From assembly GCF_009877435.1 (NCBI RefSeq), contig NZ_WXEX01000001.1:369446-433445 (forward strand): a DNA stretch of 64,000 nt, in the 5' to 3' direction. Positions 17,813-26,458 of the stretch are shown here, piece by piece. The notes under the pieces were generated by a model. That model saw nothing but the letters and a program-made list of their open reading frames with translations, did no database searches and was not told where the DNA came from. The translations under genes and the position numbers were made by a program. Position 1 is the first letter of the stretch. Every line of letters begins with the position of its first letter. Origin of the DNA: Heliomicrobium gestii (GTDB lineage: Bacteria; Bacillota; Desulfitobacteriia; Heliobacteriales; Heliobacteriaceae).

Positions 17813-19141
17813 ATGGCAAAACCGATCGTGGCCATTGTGGGCCGCCCAAATGTGGGAAAATCGACCCTTTTCAACCGGTTGACCGGCGGAAGGGTGGCTA
17901 TCGTAGAAGACCAACCGGGGGTGACCCGGGATCGTTTGTACCGTGACGCCAACTGGCTGGAACGGGAGTTCACCGTTGTGGACACGGGCGGATTGGATTT
18001 TGGCGACCGTGATAACCCCTTTTCCGCCATCATCCATAAGCAGGCGGAAGCGGCCATGGAAGAGGCCGACGTGATCATGTTCATGGTCGACGGACGGAGC
18101 GGGATCACCGCCGATGACGAGGCCGTCGCCACGATCCTGCGGAAGGCGAAGAAGCCCGTTTTCCTCGTCGTCAACAAGATCGAGGACTTTTCCCAAAAAG
18201 AACGTTACTTCGATTTTTACTCCCTTGGCCTTGGCGATCCCATTCCCATCTCGGCCTCTCACGGCATGAACACAGGCGACCTGCTGGACGCTGTCGTGGC
18301 CGCCCTGCCGGAGAACAATGGCGAAGAGGATGACCCTGATGCGATCAAGATCGCTGTCATCGGGCGGCCGAATGTGGGCAAATCGTCCCTGGTCAACGCC
18401 ATTTTGGGCCAGGAGCGCGTCATTGTATCCGACATCCCGGGAACGACGCGCGACGCCATCGACACCGCCTTTGACCGTGACGGCAAGCGCTACATCCTGA
18501 TCGATACGGCGGGCATGCGCCGCAAAGGGAGGATCGATGAGGCCGTTGAGCGGTACAGCGTCATGCGCTCTTTGCGGGCCATCGACCGGAGCGACGTGGT
18601 GCTCATGGTGATCGACGCTTCCCAGGGAGTGACCGAACAGGACAAAAAGATCGCCGGTTACGCCCACGAGGCCGGGAAGGCGTGTGTGCTCGTCCTCAAC
18701 AAATGGGATCTCGTCCCGAAAGACGAAAAGACGATGAACCGCTTCGACAAGGTCGTCCGTTCGGAGATGGGTTTTCTCGCTTATGCACCAACGATTTATG
18801 TTTCTGCCTTGACGAAACAGCGTCTGCCGAAGATACTGGAACTGGTGGATTTTGTGGCCGAACAGGCCACCCGCCGCATCAGCACGTCAGTCCTGAACGA
18901 ACTCCTGGCGGACATCCAGCGGGTGACGCCGGCCCCGACGGACCGCGGTCGACGGTTGAAGATCCTCTTTGTGACGCAGACAGCTGTCAAGCCGCCCACC
19001 TTTGTCTTTTTCGTCAATGATGAGGATTTGTTCCATTTTTCCTATCGTCGCCACGTGGAGAACCGCTTCCGGGAGACCTTCGGCTTTGAAGGCGTCCCGA
19101 TGCGCTTTTTCATCCGCCAGCGCGAGAAGGAAAAGGAATAG
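17813..19141 (+). CDS. der: Ribosome biogenesis GTPase Der (EngA)
   Basis: A 442-residue protein with two tandem GTPase domains. The P-loops are GRPNVGKSTLFNRL (residue 9 on) and GRPNVGKSSLVNAI (near residue 183). The DTGG/DTAG switch motifs and the N/TKxD motifs VVNKIED and LNKWD are present, and a C-terminal KH-like domain follows. It acts in 50S subunit assembly. The start is ATG 17813, seven bases after the DUF512 stop. Confidence 0.97.
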   Translation: MAKPIVAIVGRPNVGKSTLFNRLTGGRVAIVEDQPGVTRDRLYRDANWLEREFTVVDTGGLDFGDRDNPFSAIIHKQAEAAMEEADVIMFMVDGRSGITADDEAVATILRKAKKPVFLVVNKIEDFSQKERYFDFYSLGLGDPIPISASHGMNTGDLLDAVVAALPENNGEEDDPDAIKIAVIGRPNVGKSSLVNAILGQERVIVSDIPGTTRDAIDTAFDRDGKRYILIDTAGMRRKGRIDEAVERYSVMRSLRAIDRSDVVLMVIDASQGVTEQDKKIAGYAHEAGKACVLVLNKWDLVPKDEKTMNRFDKVVRSEMGFLAYAPTIYVSALTKQRLPKILELVDFVAEQATRRISTSVLNELLADIQRVTPAPTDRGRRLKILFVTQTAVKPPTFVFFVNDEDLFHFSYRRHVENRFRETFGFEGVPMRFFIRQREKEKE

Positions 19142-19158
19142 AAAGGATCCCGAGCGCT

Positions 19159-19776
19159 ATGAACACCATGCTCACCCCGACAATCAACATGACGTCGCTT
19201 GGGCTGATTGCGCTGGCCTTTTTCCTCGGGTCGATTCCCTTTGCCTATCTCGTCGGGAAGCTGCGCGGCATTGACATCCGCCAGCACGGCAGCGGCAATG
19301 TGGGCGCCACCAACGCCTTCCGGGTGTTGGGGGCGACCTTCGGCGCCTTGACGCTGATTCTCGACGCCGGCAAAGGGGCGCTGGCCGCCTGGTTGGGGCT
19401 GGCGCAGGGCGAAACGATGGCCGTCGTCGCCGGGCTGGCCGCCATTTTGGGGCACACCTTTTCCCCCTTCATGAAATTCAAAGGCGGCAAAGGGGTGGCC
19501 AGCGCCGCCGGTGTGGTGCTGTTGCTCGTGCCGGACGTGACGCTGATCTGTCTGCTGGCCTTTGGGCTGGCGGTGTTTCTCACAAAATATGTTTCCGTCG
19601 GTTCCCTCACGGCAGCGGTACTGCTCCCGTTGCTGATGTTTTTTCTGCACAAACCGGTTCCTTATCAGTTATTTGCCCTGGTGACGGCCCTTTTTGTCAT
19701 CTACCGTCACAGTTCCAACATCCGCAGGCTGCTGGCTGGAACCGAAAATCCCATCACAGGCAAACAACATAAATAA
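19159..19776 (+). CDS. plsY: Acyl-phosphate:glycerol-3-phosphate acyltransferase
   Basis: A 205-residue membrane enzyme that starts phospholipid synthesis. It has five or more hydrophobic segments and the PlsY motifs GSIPFAYLVGKLRGIDIRQHGSGNVGATNAFR, GHTFSPFMKFKGGKGVAS and YRHSSNIRRLLAGTE. It is next to gpsA, which makes its substrate glycerol-3-phosphate. Confidence 0.96.
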   Translation: MNTMLTPTINMTSLGLIALAFFLGSIPFAYLVGKLRGIDIRQHGSGNVGATNAFRVLGATFGALTLILDAGKGALAAWLGLAQGETMAVVAGLAAILGHTFSPFMKFKGGKGVASAAGVVLLLVPDVTLICLLAFGLAVFLTKYVSVGSLTAAVLLPLLMFFLHKPVPYQLFALVTALFVIYRHSSNIRRLLAGTENPITGKQHK

Positions 19777-19808
19777 TGGTGACGTAAAGATAGGGGGAAA
19801 TTCTGAAC

Positions 19809-20840
19809 ATGCAATCGGAAAAAGTCGCTGTACTCGGCGCCGGAAGTTGGGGCACCGCCCTGGGTCGCCTGCTCGTGCAGCAGGGGAAACAGGTCTATCT
19901 CTGGTCCCGCCGGAACGATCTGGCCAAGGATATCAACAGTTACCGTGAAAATCGCCGCTATCTGCCCGGCGTTTTGTTGCCGGCTAAGGTTCGCGCCTAC
20001 TCCGATGTGGACGAGGTGTTGAAAGAAGCCGCCACGATCGTGCTGGCTCTCCCTTCCTCGGCACTGCGCGAGACGGCGGCATTGATTCGTGATAAGGTGG
20101 AAGGAGAGGCGCTGATCATCAGCACCTCGAAGGGGATCGACCCGGAGACGTTGAAGCGGCCTTCCCAGATCTTGCGGGAGGAATTGCCAAAGAATTTGGC
20201 CGATCGTGTCGTCGTTCTTTCGGGCCCCAGCCATGCCGAGGAAGTGGCGCGCGACATCCCGACGACCGTTGTCGTGTCGGCGGAACAGCGGGCCGTCGCC
20301 GAACAGGCCCAGGACCTGCTGATGCGATCCCATTTTCGGGTCTATACCAACCCTGACCTGCTCGGCCTGGAACTGGGCGGTTCGTTGAAAAACATCATCG
20401 CCCTGGCCTGCGGCGTCGCCGAAGGGCTTGGCTTTGGCGACAACACCAAGGCTGCCCTGGTCACGCGCGGTCTGGCCGAGATCATCCGTCTCGGAACGGC
20501 CCTGGGCGCCCGGGAAACAACCTTCGCCGGTCTTGCCGGTCTTGGCGATCTCGTTGTCACCTGCACCAGCAAACACTCTCGGAACATGCGTTTTGGCAGC
20601 TTCCTCGGCAAAGGCAAACCGGTCGAAGAGTCGCTGGCCCTGGTCGGTCAGACCGTGGAGAGCATTCGCACGACCCGCGCCGCCTACCAACTGGCGAAGG
20701 CGAAAGGCATCGAAATGCCGATCACCGAAGAGTGCTACCGCGTGCTCTTTGAGGACGCCGCTCCGGCCGACGCTGTCGGTTCCTTGATGACGCGCCTGAA
20801 GACCCATGAGGTCGAGGAAGGCGTCGAGGGCTGGAATTAA
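19809..20840 (+). CDS. gpsA: Glycerol-3-phosphate dehydrogenase [NAD(P)+]
   Basis: A 343-residue cytoplasmic enzyme reducing dihydroxyacetone phosphate. The Rossmann motif VLGAGSWGTALGRLL is at the N-terminus. STSKGID and the catalytic lysine in GGSLKNIIALACGVAEGLGFGDN are seen. GLGDLVVTCTSKHSRN is the family signature. It partners plsY. Confidence 0.97.
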   Translation: MQSEKVAVLGAGSWGTALGRLLVQQGKQVYLWSRRNDLAKDINSYRENRRYLPGVLLPAKVRAYSDVDEVLKEAATIVLALPSSALRETAALIRDKVEGEALIISTSKGIDPETLKRPSQILREELPKNLADRVVVLSGPSHAEEVARDIPTTVVVSAEQRAVAEQAQDLLMRSHFRVYTNPDLLGLELGGSLKNIIALACGVAEGLGFGDNTKAALVTRGLAEIIRLGTALGARETTFAGLAGLGDLVVTCTSKHSRNMRFGSFLGKGKPVEESLALVGQTVESIRTTRAAYQLAKAKGIEMPITEECYRVLFEDAAPADAVGSLMTRLKTHEVEEGVEGWN

Positions 20841-20870
20841 GATTTCTGCTGAAATTGTTTTTTGTGGGTC

Positions 20871-20899
20871 TTGCATCGCCAAAAAACATATGGTAAAGT
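20871..20899 (+). promoter_or_regulatory. Sigma-A-type promoter of the aroF T-box leader
   Basis: -35 TTGCAT (20871-20876), 17-base spacer, -10 TAAAGT (20894-20899), placed just before stem I of the T-box. Confidence 0.6.
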
Positions 20900-20924
20900 A
20901 AACCCAACTTCACAGGAACAACAG

Positions 20925-21245
20925 CGATGACAGAGAAAAGTAGGTCGGACCCAGCCTTACAGGGAGGAAACGCCATAGACTGAGAGCGTTTTCATGGCAT
21001 GACAGACTGAAGTTCCCTCTGGAGCTGCCGGCTGAAACCGAGCAACCTTTGGTTGTGACGGCGCGTAGGTCAGGCCGTAGACTTCTGACGTTACATGGAA
21101 GGGAGTATCGGAACGACGTTCCCGTACTCTGCATGGAGGTGGATCCTTTTTTTCTTTGGAAAAGCAGGATCAACCAGGGTGGTAACGCGAGAGCATCACG
21201 CTTTTCGTCCCTGTTGGGGATGAAAAGCGTTTTTTTATTTTCTCT
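20925..21245 (+). ncRNA. T-box leader of aroF, predicted phenylalanine (TTC) specifier
   Basis: This is a complete T-box. CAGAG (20931-20935) pairs with CTCTG (21017-21021) at the base of stem I, with AGTA on the 5' side and GAA on the 3' side. The triplet in the specifier position is TTC at 21013-21015, in the same register as the ATC of the ilv leader. The antiterminator core AGGGTGGTAACGCG is at 21176-21189. The terminator ACGCTTTTC/GAAAAGCGT with a T run is at about 21198-21236. A phenylalanine specifier suits a DAHP synthase gene. Confidence 0.88.
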
Positions 21246-21299
21246 CCGCTACCGATCATGCAGTCGTGTGTTGTCGTCCTTCCCGCACTCTTATTCTCA

Positions 21300-21400
21300 A
21301 TGAGCGGACCGCGCATTTTTTGTGCGGTCAACCAGGGTGGTACCGCGGATGCCCCGTAGCATTCGTCCCTACGAAGGGACGGCTACGGGTTTTTTTTTTG
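21300..21400 (+). ncRNA. Second, stem-I-less T-box antiterminator/terminator unit
   Basis: Downstream of the full T-box there is a second core, AGGGTGGTACCGCG (21334-21347). It is preceded by a hairpin GACCGCGCA/TGTGCGGTC (21307-21329) resembling stem III. It is followed by a second terminator, CCCGTAGC/GCTACGGG with nine T (to 21398). Only about 85 bases separate it from the first terminator, too few for a stem I. It therefore appears to be a partial tandem duplication. Confidence 0.8.
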
Positions 21401-21450
21401 CCATGGTTTGCGTTACTGTCACTGTCCTTCGGTAGCCCTGTAGTGGAACT

Positions 21451-21618
21451 GGGGCGGATTGGTCTGCGAGCGGTTTGGGCGAAGCGGCGAAAAGCCGAGC
21501 GCAGCTGCGAAGCGTCGGGAGCGCCATAACATGCAGAACAACTCAGAGGTTTGGCGCGACCAGCGGAGCAGCGGAGCGAGCCGCCGCGCAGCCCTTAGCG
21601 AGCGGGCCAATCCGCCCC
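21451..21618 (-). repeat. Long palindromic MITE/REP-like repeat, copy B
   Basis: A 168-base element homologous over its length to the complement of 4332-4502. Ends GGGGCGGATTGG (21451-21462) and CCAATCCGCCCC (21607-21618) are a perfect 12-bp inverted repeat. They differ from copy A's ends by paired, compensating changes. The central hairpin GCGCCA.../...TGGCGC and the GCAGAACA loop are kept. It lies in the aroF leader between the second T-box terminator and the ribosome site. Confidence 0.8.
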
Positions 21619-21698
21619 GCCTCCAACGCTTGGGGCTCCCCGAAAACGTTCAGTAAGCAAAAACTTGAGACGGGACATAAGAAAAGGAGGAATCACCC

Positions 21699-22712
21699 AT
21701 GGTCATCGTCATGACCCCCCACGCCACCCAAGCCCAGATCGAAAAAGTCAATCGGATCCTCTCCGAGTACGGCTTCGCCGGCCACATGATCACCGGGGTG
21801 AACCGCATCGTCATCGGCGCTGTCGGCGACCGTCAGGCCATCGCCTCCTTAGGACTGGAGACGCTGGCCGGCGTGGAAAAGGTGGTGCCCATCCGCCGTC
21901 CCTACAAACTGGTCAGCCGGGAGGCCAAAGAGGAGAATACCATCGTCCATGTCAAGGATGTGGCCATCGGCGGCGACGAAGTGACCGTCATCGCCGGTCC
22001 CTGCGCCATTGAGAGTGTCGAACAGGTCATGAAGGCCGCCGAGGAGGTCCGCCGCTGCGGCGGGAAGATCCTGCGCGGCGGCGCCTTCAAACCGCGCACG
22101 TCGCCCTATGCCTTCCAGGGGCTGGAGGAAGAGGGCTTAAAGATCATGCGCACCGCTGGCCGCTTCGCCGGCCTGCCGACGGTGAGCGAGGTCATCGACG
22201 AGCCCAGCCTGGAACTGGCCTGCCAATACCTGGACATGGTGCAGATCGGCGCCCGCAACATGCAGAATTTCCGTCTCCTCCAGGCGGTCGGCCGCGCCCG
22301 CATCCCCGTTATCCTCAAACGCGGCCTCTCAGCCACCATCGAGGAGTGGCTCATGGCCGCCGAGTACATCCTGTCAGAGGGAAACAGCCAGGTCATCCTC
22401 TGCGAACGGGGCATCCGCACCTATGAGACGGCGACACGCAACACCTTGGACCTGAGCGCCATCCCTCTGGTCAAAGAACTCTCCCATCTGCCGATTCTGG
22501 TCGATCCCAGCCACTCCACAGGCGCGTCGCGGCTGGTCAAATCCATGTCGAAGGCGGCCGTCGCCGCCGGCGCCGACGGGCTGCTGGTGGAGGTTCACCC
22601 TGATCCCTGCCGGGCGCTCTGCGACGGCCCCCAGTCTCTCGATCCCGAAGGGTTCGAGTCGCTGATGAAGGAGTTGACCCCTGTCGCCCACGCGGTGAAC
22701 CGCGGCATCTAG
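21699..22712 (+). CDS. aroF: 3-deoxy-7-phosphoheptulonate synthase (DAHP synthase)
   Basis: A 337-residue enzyme for the first step of aromatic amino acid synthesis. Residues 1-70 are the ferredoxin-like N-terminal regulatory domain (MVIVMTPHATQAQIEKVNRILSEYGF). The barrel carries GPCAIESVEQ, LRGGAFKPRTSPYAFQG, ILKRG and VDPSHSTGASR. It starts at ATG 21699 behind AAGGAGG. Expression should respond to uncharged tRNA-Phe through the T-box upstream. Confidence 0.96.
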   Translation: MVIVMTPHATQAQIEKVNRILSEYGFAGHMITGVNRIVIGAVGDRQAIASLGLETLAGVEKVVPIRRPYKLVSREAKEENTIVHVKDVAIGGDEVTVIAGPCAIESVEQVMKAAEEVRRCGGKILRGGAFKPRTSPYAFQGLEEEGLKIMRTAGRFAGLPTVSEVIDEPSLELACQYLDMVQIGARNMQNFRLLQAVGRARIPVILKRGLSATIEEWLMAAEYILSEGNSQVILCERGIRTYETATRNTLDLSAIPLVKELSHLPILVDPSHSTGASRLVKSMSKAAVAAGADGLLVEVHPDPCRALCDGPQSLDPEGFESLMKELTPVAHAVNRGI

Positions 22713-22846
22713 CCGGGGAAGAAAACGGGCAGACCCCTCTCTTTTCGTTCTAGCCGATGCCTTGGCCACATATCCATACAAATGGGGCGCTGTGGCGGCG
22801 GTTTTCAACAAAATGGAACGGATTGGTTTTCCCCGCTATGGAAACA

Positions 22847-22876
22847 GTCATACGGACACGCATGGCCTCATATAAA
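22847..22876 (+). promoter_or_regulatory. Possible sigma-E sporulation promoter of spoIVA
   Basis: GTCATAC (22847-22853) and CATATAAA (22869-22876), 15 bases apart, resemble the mother-cell sigma-E -35 and -10 elements. In Bacillus spoIVA is transcribed by sigma-E. Support is by pattern only. The rest of the 258-base aroF-spoIVA gap shows no gene. Confidence 0.35.
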
Positions 22877-22970
22877 TCTTAGCGTTAAGGCCTGTCAACG
22901 GAAATATTTGGGGTGGAGACCCAACCGAGCGGCCAGGGCAAAACAGTCCGATAAGGAGGGGAAAACCGCG

Positions 22971-24449
22971 ATGGAGAAACTGGATATTTTCCGTGATATC
23001 AGTGACCGCACTGGAGGCGACATCTATATCGGGGTGGTAGGCCCGGTCCGCACGGGTAAGTCCACCTTTATCAAACGGTTTATGGAACATCTCGTGTTGC
23101 CCAACATCAAGAACGTCCATGACAAGGAGCGGGCTCGCGACGAGCTGCCGCAGTCGGCCGCCGGGCGCACGATCATGACGACGGAGCCGAAGTTCATCCC
23201 CAACGAGGCCGTCGAGATCGGCGTCAAAAACGGTCTCAAGATGCGGATCCGCATGGTCGACTGTGTCGGCTACACCGTCGACGGCGCTCTCGGCTATGAG
23301 GAAGAGGAAGGCCCGCGGATGGTGATGACCCCCTGGTCGGAAGCGGAGATGCCCTTTCAAGACGCAGCCGAGATCGGCACGCGCAAGGTGATCGCCGATC
23401 ACTCCACCATCGGACTGGTCATCACCACCGACGGTTCCATCACGGATCTGCCTCGCGATTCCTACATGGAAGCCGAGGAGCGAGTGATTGAAGAACTTCG
23501 CGAACTGCATAAGCCCTTCGTCGTCATCTTGAACTCCATGCGGCCCCATTCGCGCGATACGGCCGAACTGGCCTACACCCTGGAGGGTCGCTACCAGGTC
23601 CCCGTCCTGCCGCTGAACGTATCGGAACTGAACCAGGAGGACATTCTGAAGCTCCTGGAAGAGGCGCTCTACGAGTTCCCCGTCACCGAGGTGAACATCA
23701 ACCTGCCCCTCTGGATCGAGGAACTGGAGGTCAAACACCCGCTGCGGCAAAAATTCGAAAGCGCCGTCCGGGAGACGATCTCGCAGGTAAAACGGCTCCG
23801 TGACATCGACATCGCTGTGGAAACCCTTGGCGAGTACGATTTCGTGGAGGAGGTCTTCCTCCAGCAGATGAACCTGGGGACGGGCGCCGCCTCCATCGAG
23901 ATGACGGCGCCGGACAGCATGTTCTATACGGTGCTCCAGGAAGAGAGCGGGTTCACCATCACAGGCGAACACGACCTGCTGCGCTTGATGAAGGAATTGT
24001 CCAAGGCGAAACGGGAGTATGACAAGGTGTCGACGGCGTTGGAGGATGTGCGCCAGAACGGCTACGGCGTCGTCAATCCGAGCCTGGAAGAGATGTACCT
24101 GGAAGAGCCGGAACTGATCAAACAGGGGAACCGCTTCGGCGTCAAACTCAAAGCCAGCGCGCCGTCCCTGCACCTCATCCGCGCCGACATCACCACCGAG
24201 ATCACCCCCATCATCGGAACGGAGAAACAGTGTGAGGAACTGGTCCGCTACATCCTCGAGGAGTTCGAAGAGAATCCTCAAAAGATCTGGGAATCCAACA
24301 TATTCGGCAAATCCCTGCACGACCTGGTCCGCGAGGGTGTCCAGAACAAGTTGCAGCGCATGCCGGAAAATGTGCAAGGAAAATTGCAGGAGACGCTCCA
24401 GCGCATCGTCAACGAAGGCAACGGCGGTCTGATCTGCATCATTATCTAA
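22971..24449 (+). CDS. spoIVA: Stage IV sporulation protein A
   Basis: A 492-residue cytoskeletal ATPase that polymerises on the forespore surface as the base of the spore coat. The N-terminal P-loop is GPVRTGKSTFIKRF (residues 24-37). The length equals that of the Bacillus protein. I start at ATG 22971 (MEKLDIFRDISDRTGGDIYIGVVG) behind AAGGAGGGG. The in-frame extension upstream is not conserved-looking. Its presence shows the organism forms endospores, or recently did. Confidence 0.97.
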   Translation: MEKLDIFRDISDRTGGDIYIGVVGPVRTGKSTFIKRFMEHLVLPNIKNVHDKERARDELPQSAAGRTIMTTEPKFIPNEAVEIGVKNGLKMRIRMVDCVGYTVDGALGYEEEEGPRMVMTPWSEAEMPFQDAAEIGTRKVIADHSTIGLVITTDGSITDLPRDSYMEAEERVIEELRELHKPFVVILNSMRPHSRDTAELAYTLEGRYQVPVLPLNVSELNQEDILKLLEEALYEFPVTEVNINLPLWIEELEVKHPLRQKFESAVRETISQVKRLRDIDIAVETLGEYDFVEEVFLQQMNLGTGAASIEMTAPDSMFYTVLQEESGFTITGEHDLLRLMKELSKAKREYDKVSTALEDVRQNGYGVVNPSLEEMYLEEPELIKQGNRFGVKLKASAPSLHLIRADITTEITPIIGTEKQCEELVRYILEEFEENPQKIWESNIFGKSLHDLVREGVQNKLQRMPENVQGKLQETLQRIVNEGNGGLICIII

Positions 24450-24452
24450 AGA

Positions 24453-24482
24453 AAAAGCCGGGAACGACGCCCGGCTTTTTTC
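24453..24482 (+). terminator. Rho-independent terminator after spoIVA
   Basis: AAAGCCGGG and CCCGGCTTTTTT form a stem with a seven-base loop and a T tail. Confidence 0.85.
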
Positions 24483-24567
24483 CTTGTCCCATCAGGAAGG
24501 GATTCGCGACGCCCAGGTGGTATTAACTGCATTATATAGAAGTCATGAAAGGGGAAAACAACATACC

Positions 24568-25161
24568 ATGAAAATCGTGCTGGTGAATGGCAGCCCGAAC
24601 CGGGCAGGAAATACGGCGGCATTGCTCGATGCCGCAGCCGCGGAGATCGTCAAAGCAGGCGCAGCGGTGAGCCGGATCGATGTGGCTGAGGCCTTGGCCA
24701 GCGCCCGTTGGCCCTTCTGCACCGCCTGCTCCAACCCCTGTTCCGGCGCCTGTTTTACGGGAACGGCGCTGGAGGAGGCCTATGACGCGATCGCCGGCGC
24801 TGACGGCGTCCTGATCGGCAGCCCTGTCTATTTCGGCACGGTGAGCGCTCAACTGAAAGCCTTTTTTGACAAGACCCGCCAGGTTCGAGGGAAAAAAGCC
24901 TGGTTTGGCCTCCCCGGCGGCGCCGTCACCTGTGGGGCTTCACGCTTCGGCGGTCAGGAGACGACGGTGCGGGCGATCCACGACATGATGCTGGTGCAGG
25001 GAATGACCCTCGTCGGCGACGGTTATCTTGAGAATGACTGCGGTCATTTTGGCGCATCGGCCCAAAAACCGGCGGCCGCCGACGCTGACGGTTTGAAGCG
25101 CGCCGGCATCCTCGGCCGCCGGATCGTCGAGGCGGCCCGCGCCCTCGCCCGGAAAGGCTAA
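24568..25161 (+). CDS. NADPH-dependent FMN reductase-like flavoprotein
   Basis: A 197-residue flavodoxin-fold protein. The FMN phosphate loop NGSPNRAGNTAALLDAA is at residues 6-22. CTACSNPCSGAC supplies clustered cysteines near residues 51-62, as in iron-sulfur flavoproteins, and GSPVYFGTVSAQLKAFFDKT follows. It is probably a cytoplasmic oxidoreductase; the partner is unknown. I start at ATG 24568, after GAAAGGGG, dropping an upstream extension. Confidence 0.85.
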   Translation: MKIVLVNGSPNRAGNTAALLDAAAAEIVKAGAAVSRIDVAEALASARWPFCTACSNPCSGACFTGTALEEAYDAIAGADGVLIGSPVYFGTVSAQLKAFFDKTRQVRGKKAWFGLPGGAVTCGASRFGGQETTVRAIHDMMLVQGMTLVGDGYLENDCGHFGASAQKPAAADADGLKRAGILGRRIVEAARALARKG

Positions 25162-25243
25162 CGGCCGAGGAGCGACGCCCTCCTGACCATCGTCAGTCAA
25201 CGGAGTCTGGGGCGAGAGACCCCTGGTTGAGCGAGGTGTGACC

Positions 25244-26251
25244 ATGATTCTTCGGGAAGAATTGGAGCGGCGGGAGGAAAGCCTCTTGTCTCCCTATGCG
25301 GCCAAGAGCGCCCACAGCAGGGGTCGCATGAAACCGGAAGAGGAATGCGCCATGCGAACGGCCTTCCAGCGCGACCGTGATCGGATCATCCACTCGAAGG
25401 CCTTCCGGCGGCTGAAGCACAAGACCCAGGTCTTTATCTCCCCCGAGGGCGATCACTTCCGCACCCGTCTCACCCATACGCTGGAGGTTGCCCAGATCGC
25501 CCGGACGATCGCCCGCGCGCTGGCGCTCAATGAGGATCTGACAGAGGCGATCGCCCTCGGCCATGACCTGGGGCACACCCCCTTCGGCCATGCCGGGGAA
25601 GACGCCCTTGACAAGACACTGACAGAAGGGTTCTCCCATGCCCGGCAGAGCCTGCGCGTTGTGGAACTGTTGGAACAGGGGAGCGGGCTGAACCTGACCT
25701 GGGAGGTCCGCGACGGCATCGTCAACCACTCCAGCAGCGGCAAGCCGACCACCTTGGAGGGGCAGATCGTCCGCTGGGCCGACCGCTTCGCCTACATCAA
25801 CCATGACATCGACGACGCCATCCGGGGCGGCATCATCGGGGAGGGCGAGCTTCCCCAGGACTGCCTCCAGGTCCTTGGCGCCAATCATCGCAGCCGCATT
25901 AACCGGATGGTCATGGACATGGTGCAGGCGTCGTGGGAACAGCCGGAGATCCGGCTCAGCCCCGAGGTGGAGGAGGCGACGCTGAAGTTGCGGCGCTTCA
26001 TGTTCAACCAGGTGTACATCGGTTCGCAGGCCAAAGGGGAAGAGAGCAAGGCCAAGGAATTGATCTTTTCTCTGTTCCGCTACTTCAAATACAACCCGCG
26101 CGCCATGCCGCAGGAGTTTCAGGAGATGATCGAGACGCAAGGGCTGGAGCGCACCGTCACCGATTACATCTCCGGGATGACGGATCGCTTCGCCGTCAAG
26201 GTCTACGAACGGCTGTTTCTGCCCTTGCCTTGGCTCAGCCGTTGGGATTAG
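25244..26251 (+). CDS. dgt: dGTP triphosphohydrolase-like HD-domain protein
   Basis: A 335-residue HD-superfamily phosphohydrolase. Metal-binding motifs are in RTRLTHTLEVAQIARTIA and ALGHDLGHTPFGHAGE (HD pair), with a later Asp in YINHDIDDAI. It degrades dGTP or related dNTPs. ATG 25244 follows GAGGTG by five bases. It heads the dgt-dnaG-rpoD macromolecular synthesis group, as in other clostridia. Confidence 0.92.
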   Translation: MILREELERREESLLSPYAAKSAHSRGRMKPEEECAMRTAFQRDRDRIIHSKAFRRLKHKTQVFISPEGDHFRTRLTHTLEVAQIARTIARALALNEDLTEAIALGHDLGHTPFGHAGEDALDKTLTEGFSHARQSLRVVELLEQGSGLNLTWEVRDGIVNHSSSGKPTTLEGQIVRWADRFAYINHDIDDAIRGGIIGEGELPQDCLQVLGANHRSRINRMVMDMVQASWEQPEIRLSPEVEEATLKLRRFMFNQVYIGSQAKGEESKAKELIFSLFRYFKYNPRAMPQEFQEMIETQGLERTVTDYISGMTDRFAVKVYERLFLPLPWLSRWD

Positions 26252-26458
26252 AACCCCCCGAGGGTAGGTATAATATAGAGGATCAGAGCGAAGACATCCA
26301 GAAAGGGCAAAAAAGTGTCGGATTTCTGGAGGAAATGTCAACTCCGCCGCGAATAACAAGAAAGGATTTCAGGCTGCCGCAAAAGCAGGAGAATGCCGCA
26401 AAGCAGGAGAAGAAGGAATTAAGCGCCAGACGGCGAATGCATGATGGGGTGATGGTTT
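26252..26458 (+). promoter_or_regulatory. dgt-dnaG gap with a TATAAT promoter element
   Basis: GGTATAAT (about 26266-26273) is a strong -10 match, but the upstream -35 is poor (TTAGAA at 15 bases). The remaining bases before dnaG are purine-rich, with no coding support. Confidence 0.4.

Noticed and set aside
21266..21714. Short frames in the aroF leader
   Set aside because: They run through T-box and repeat hairpins, with no coding features.
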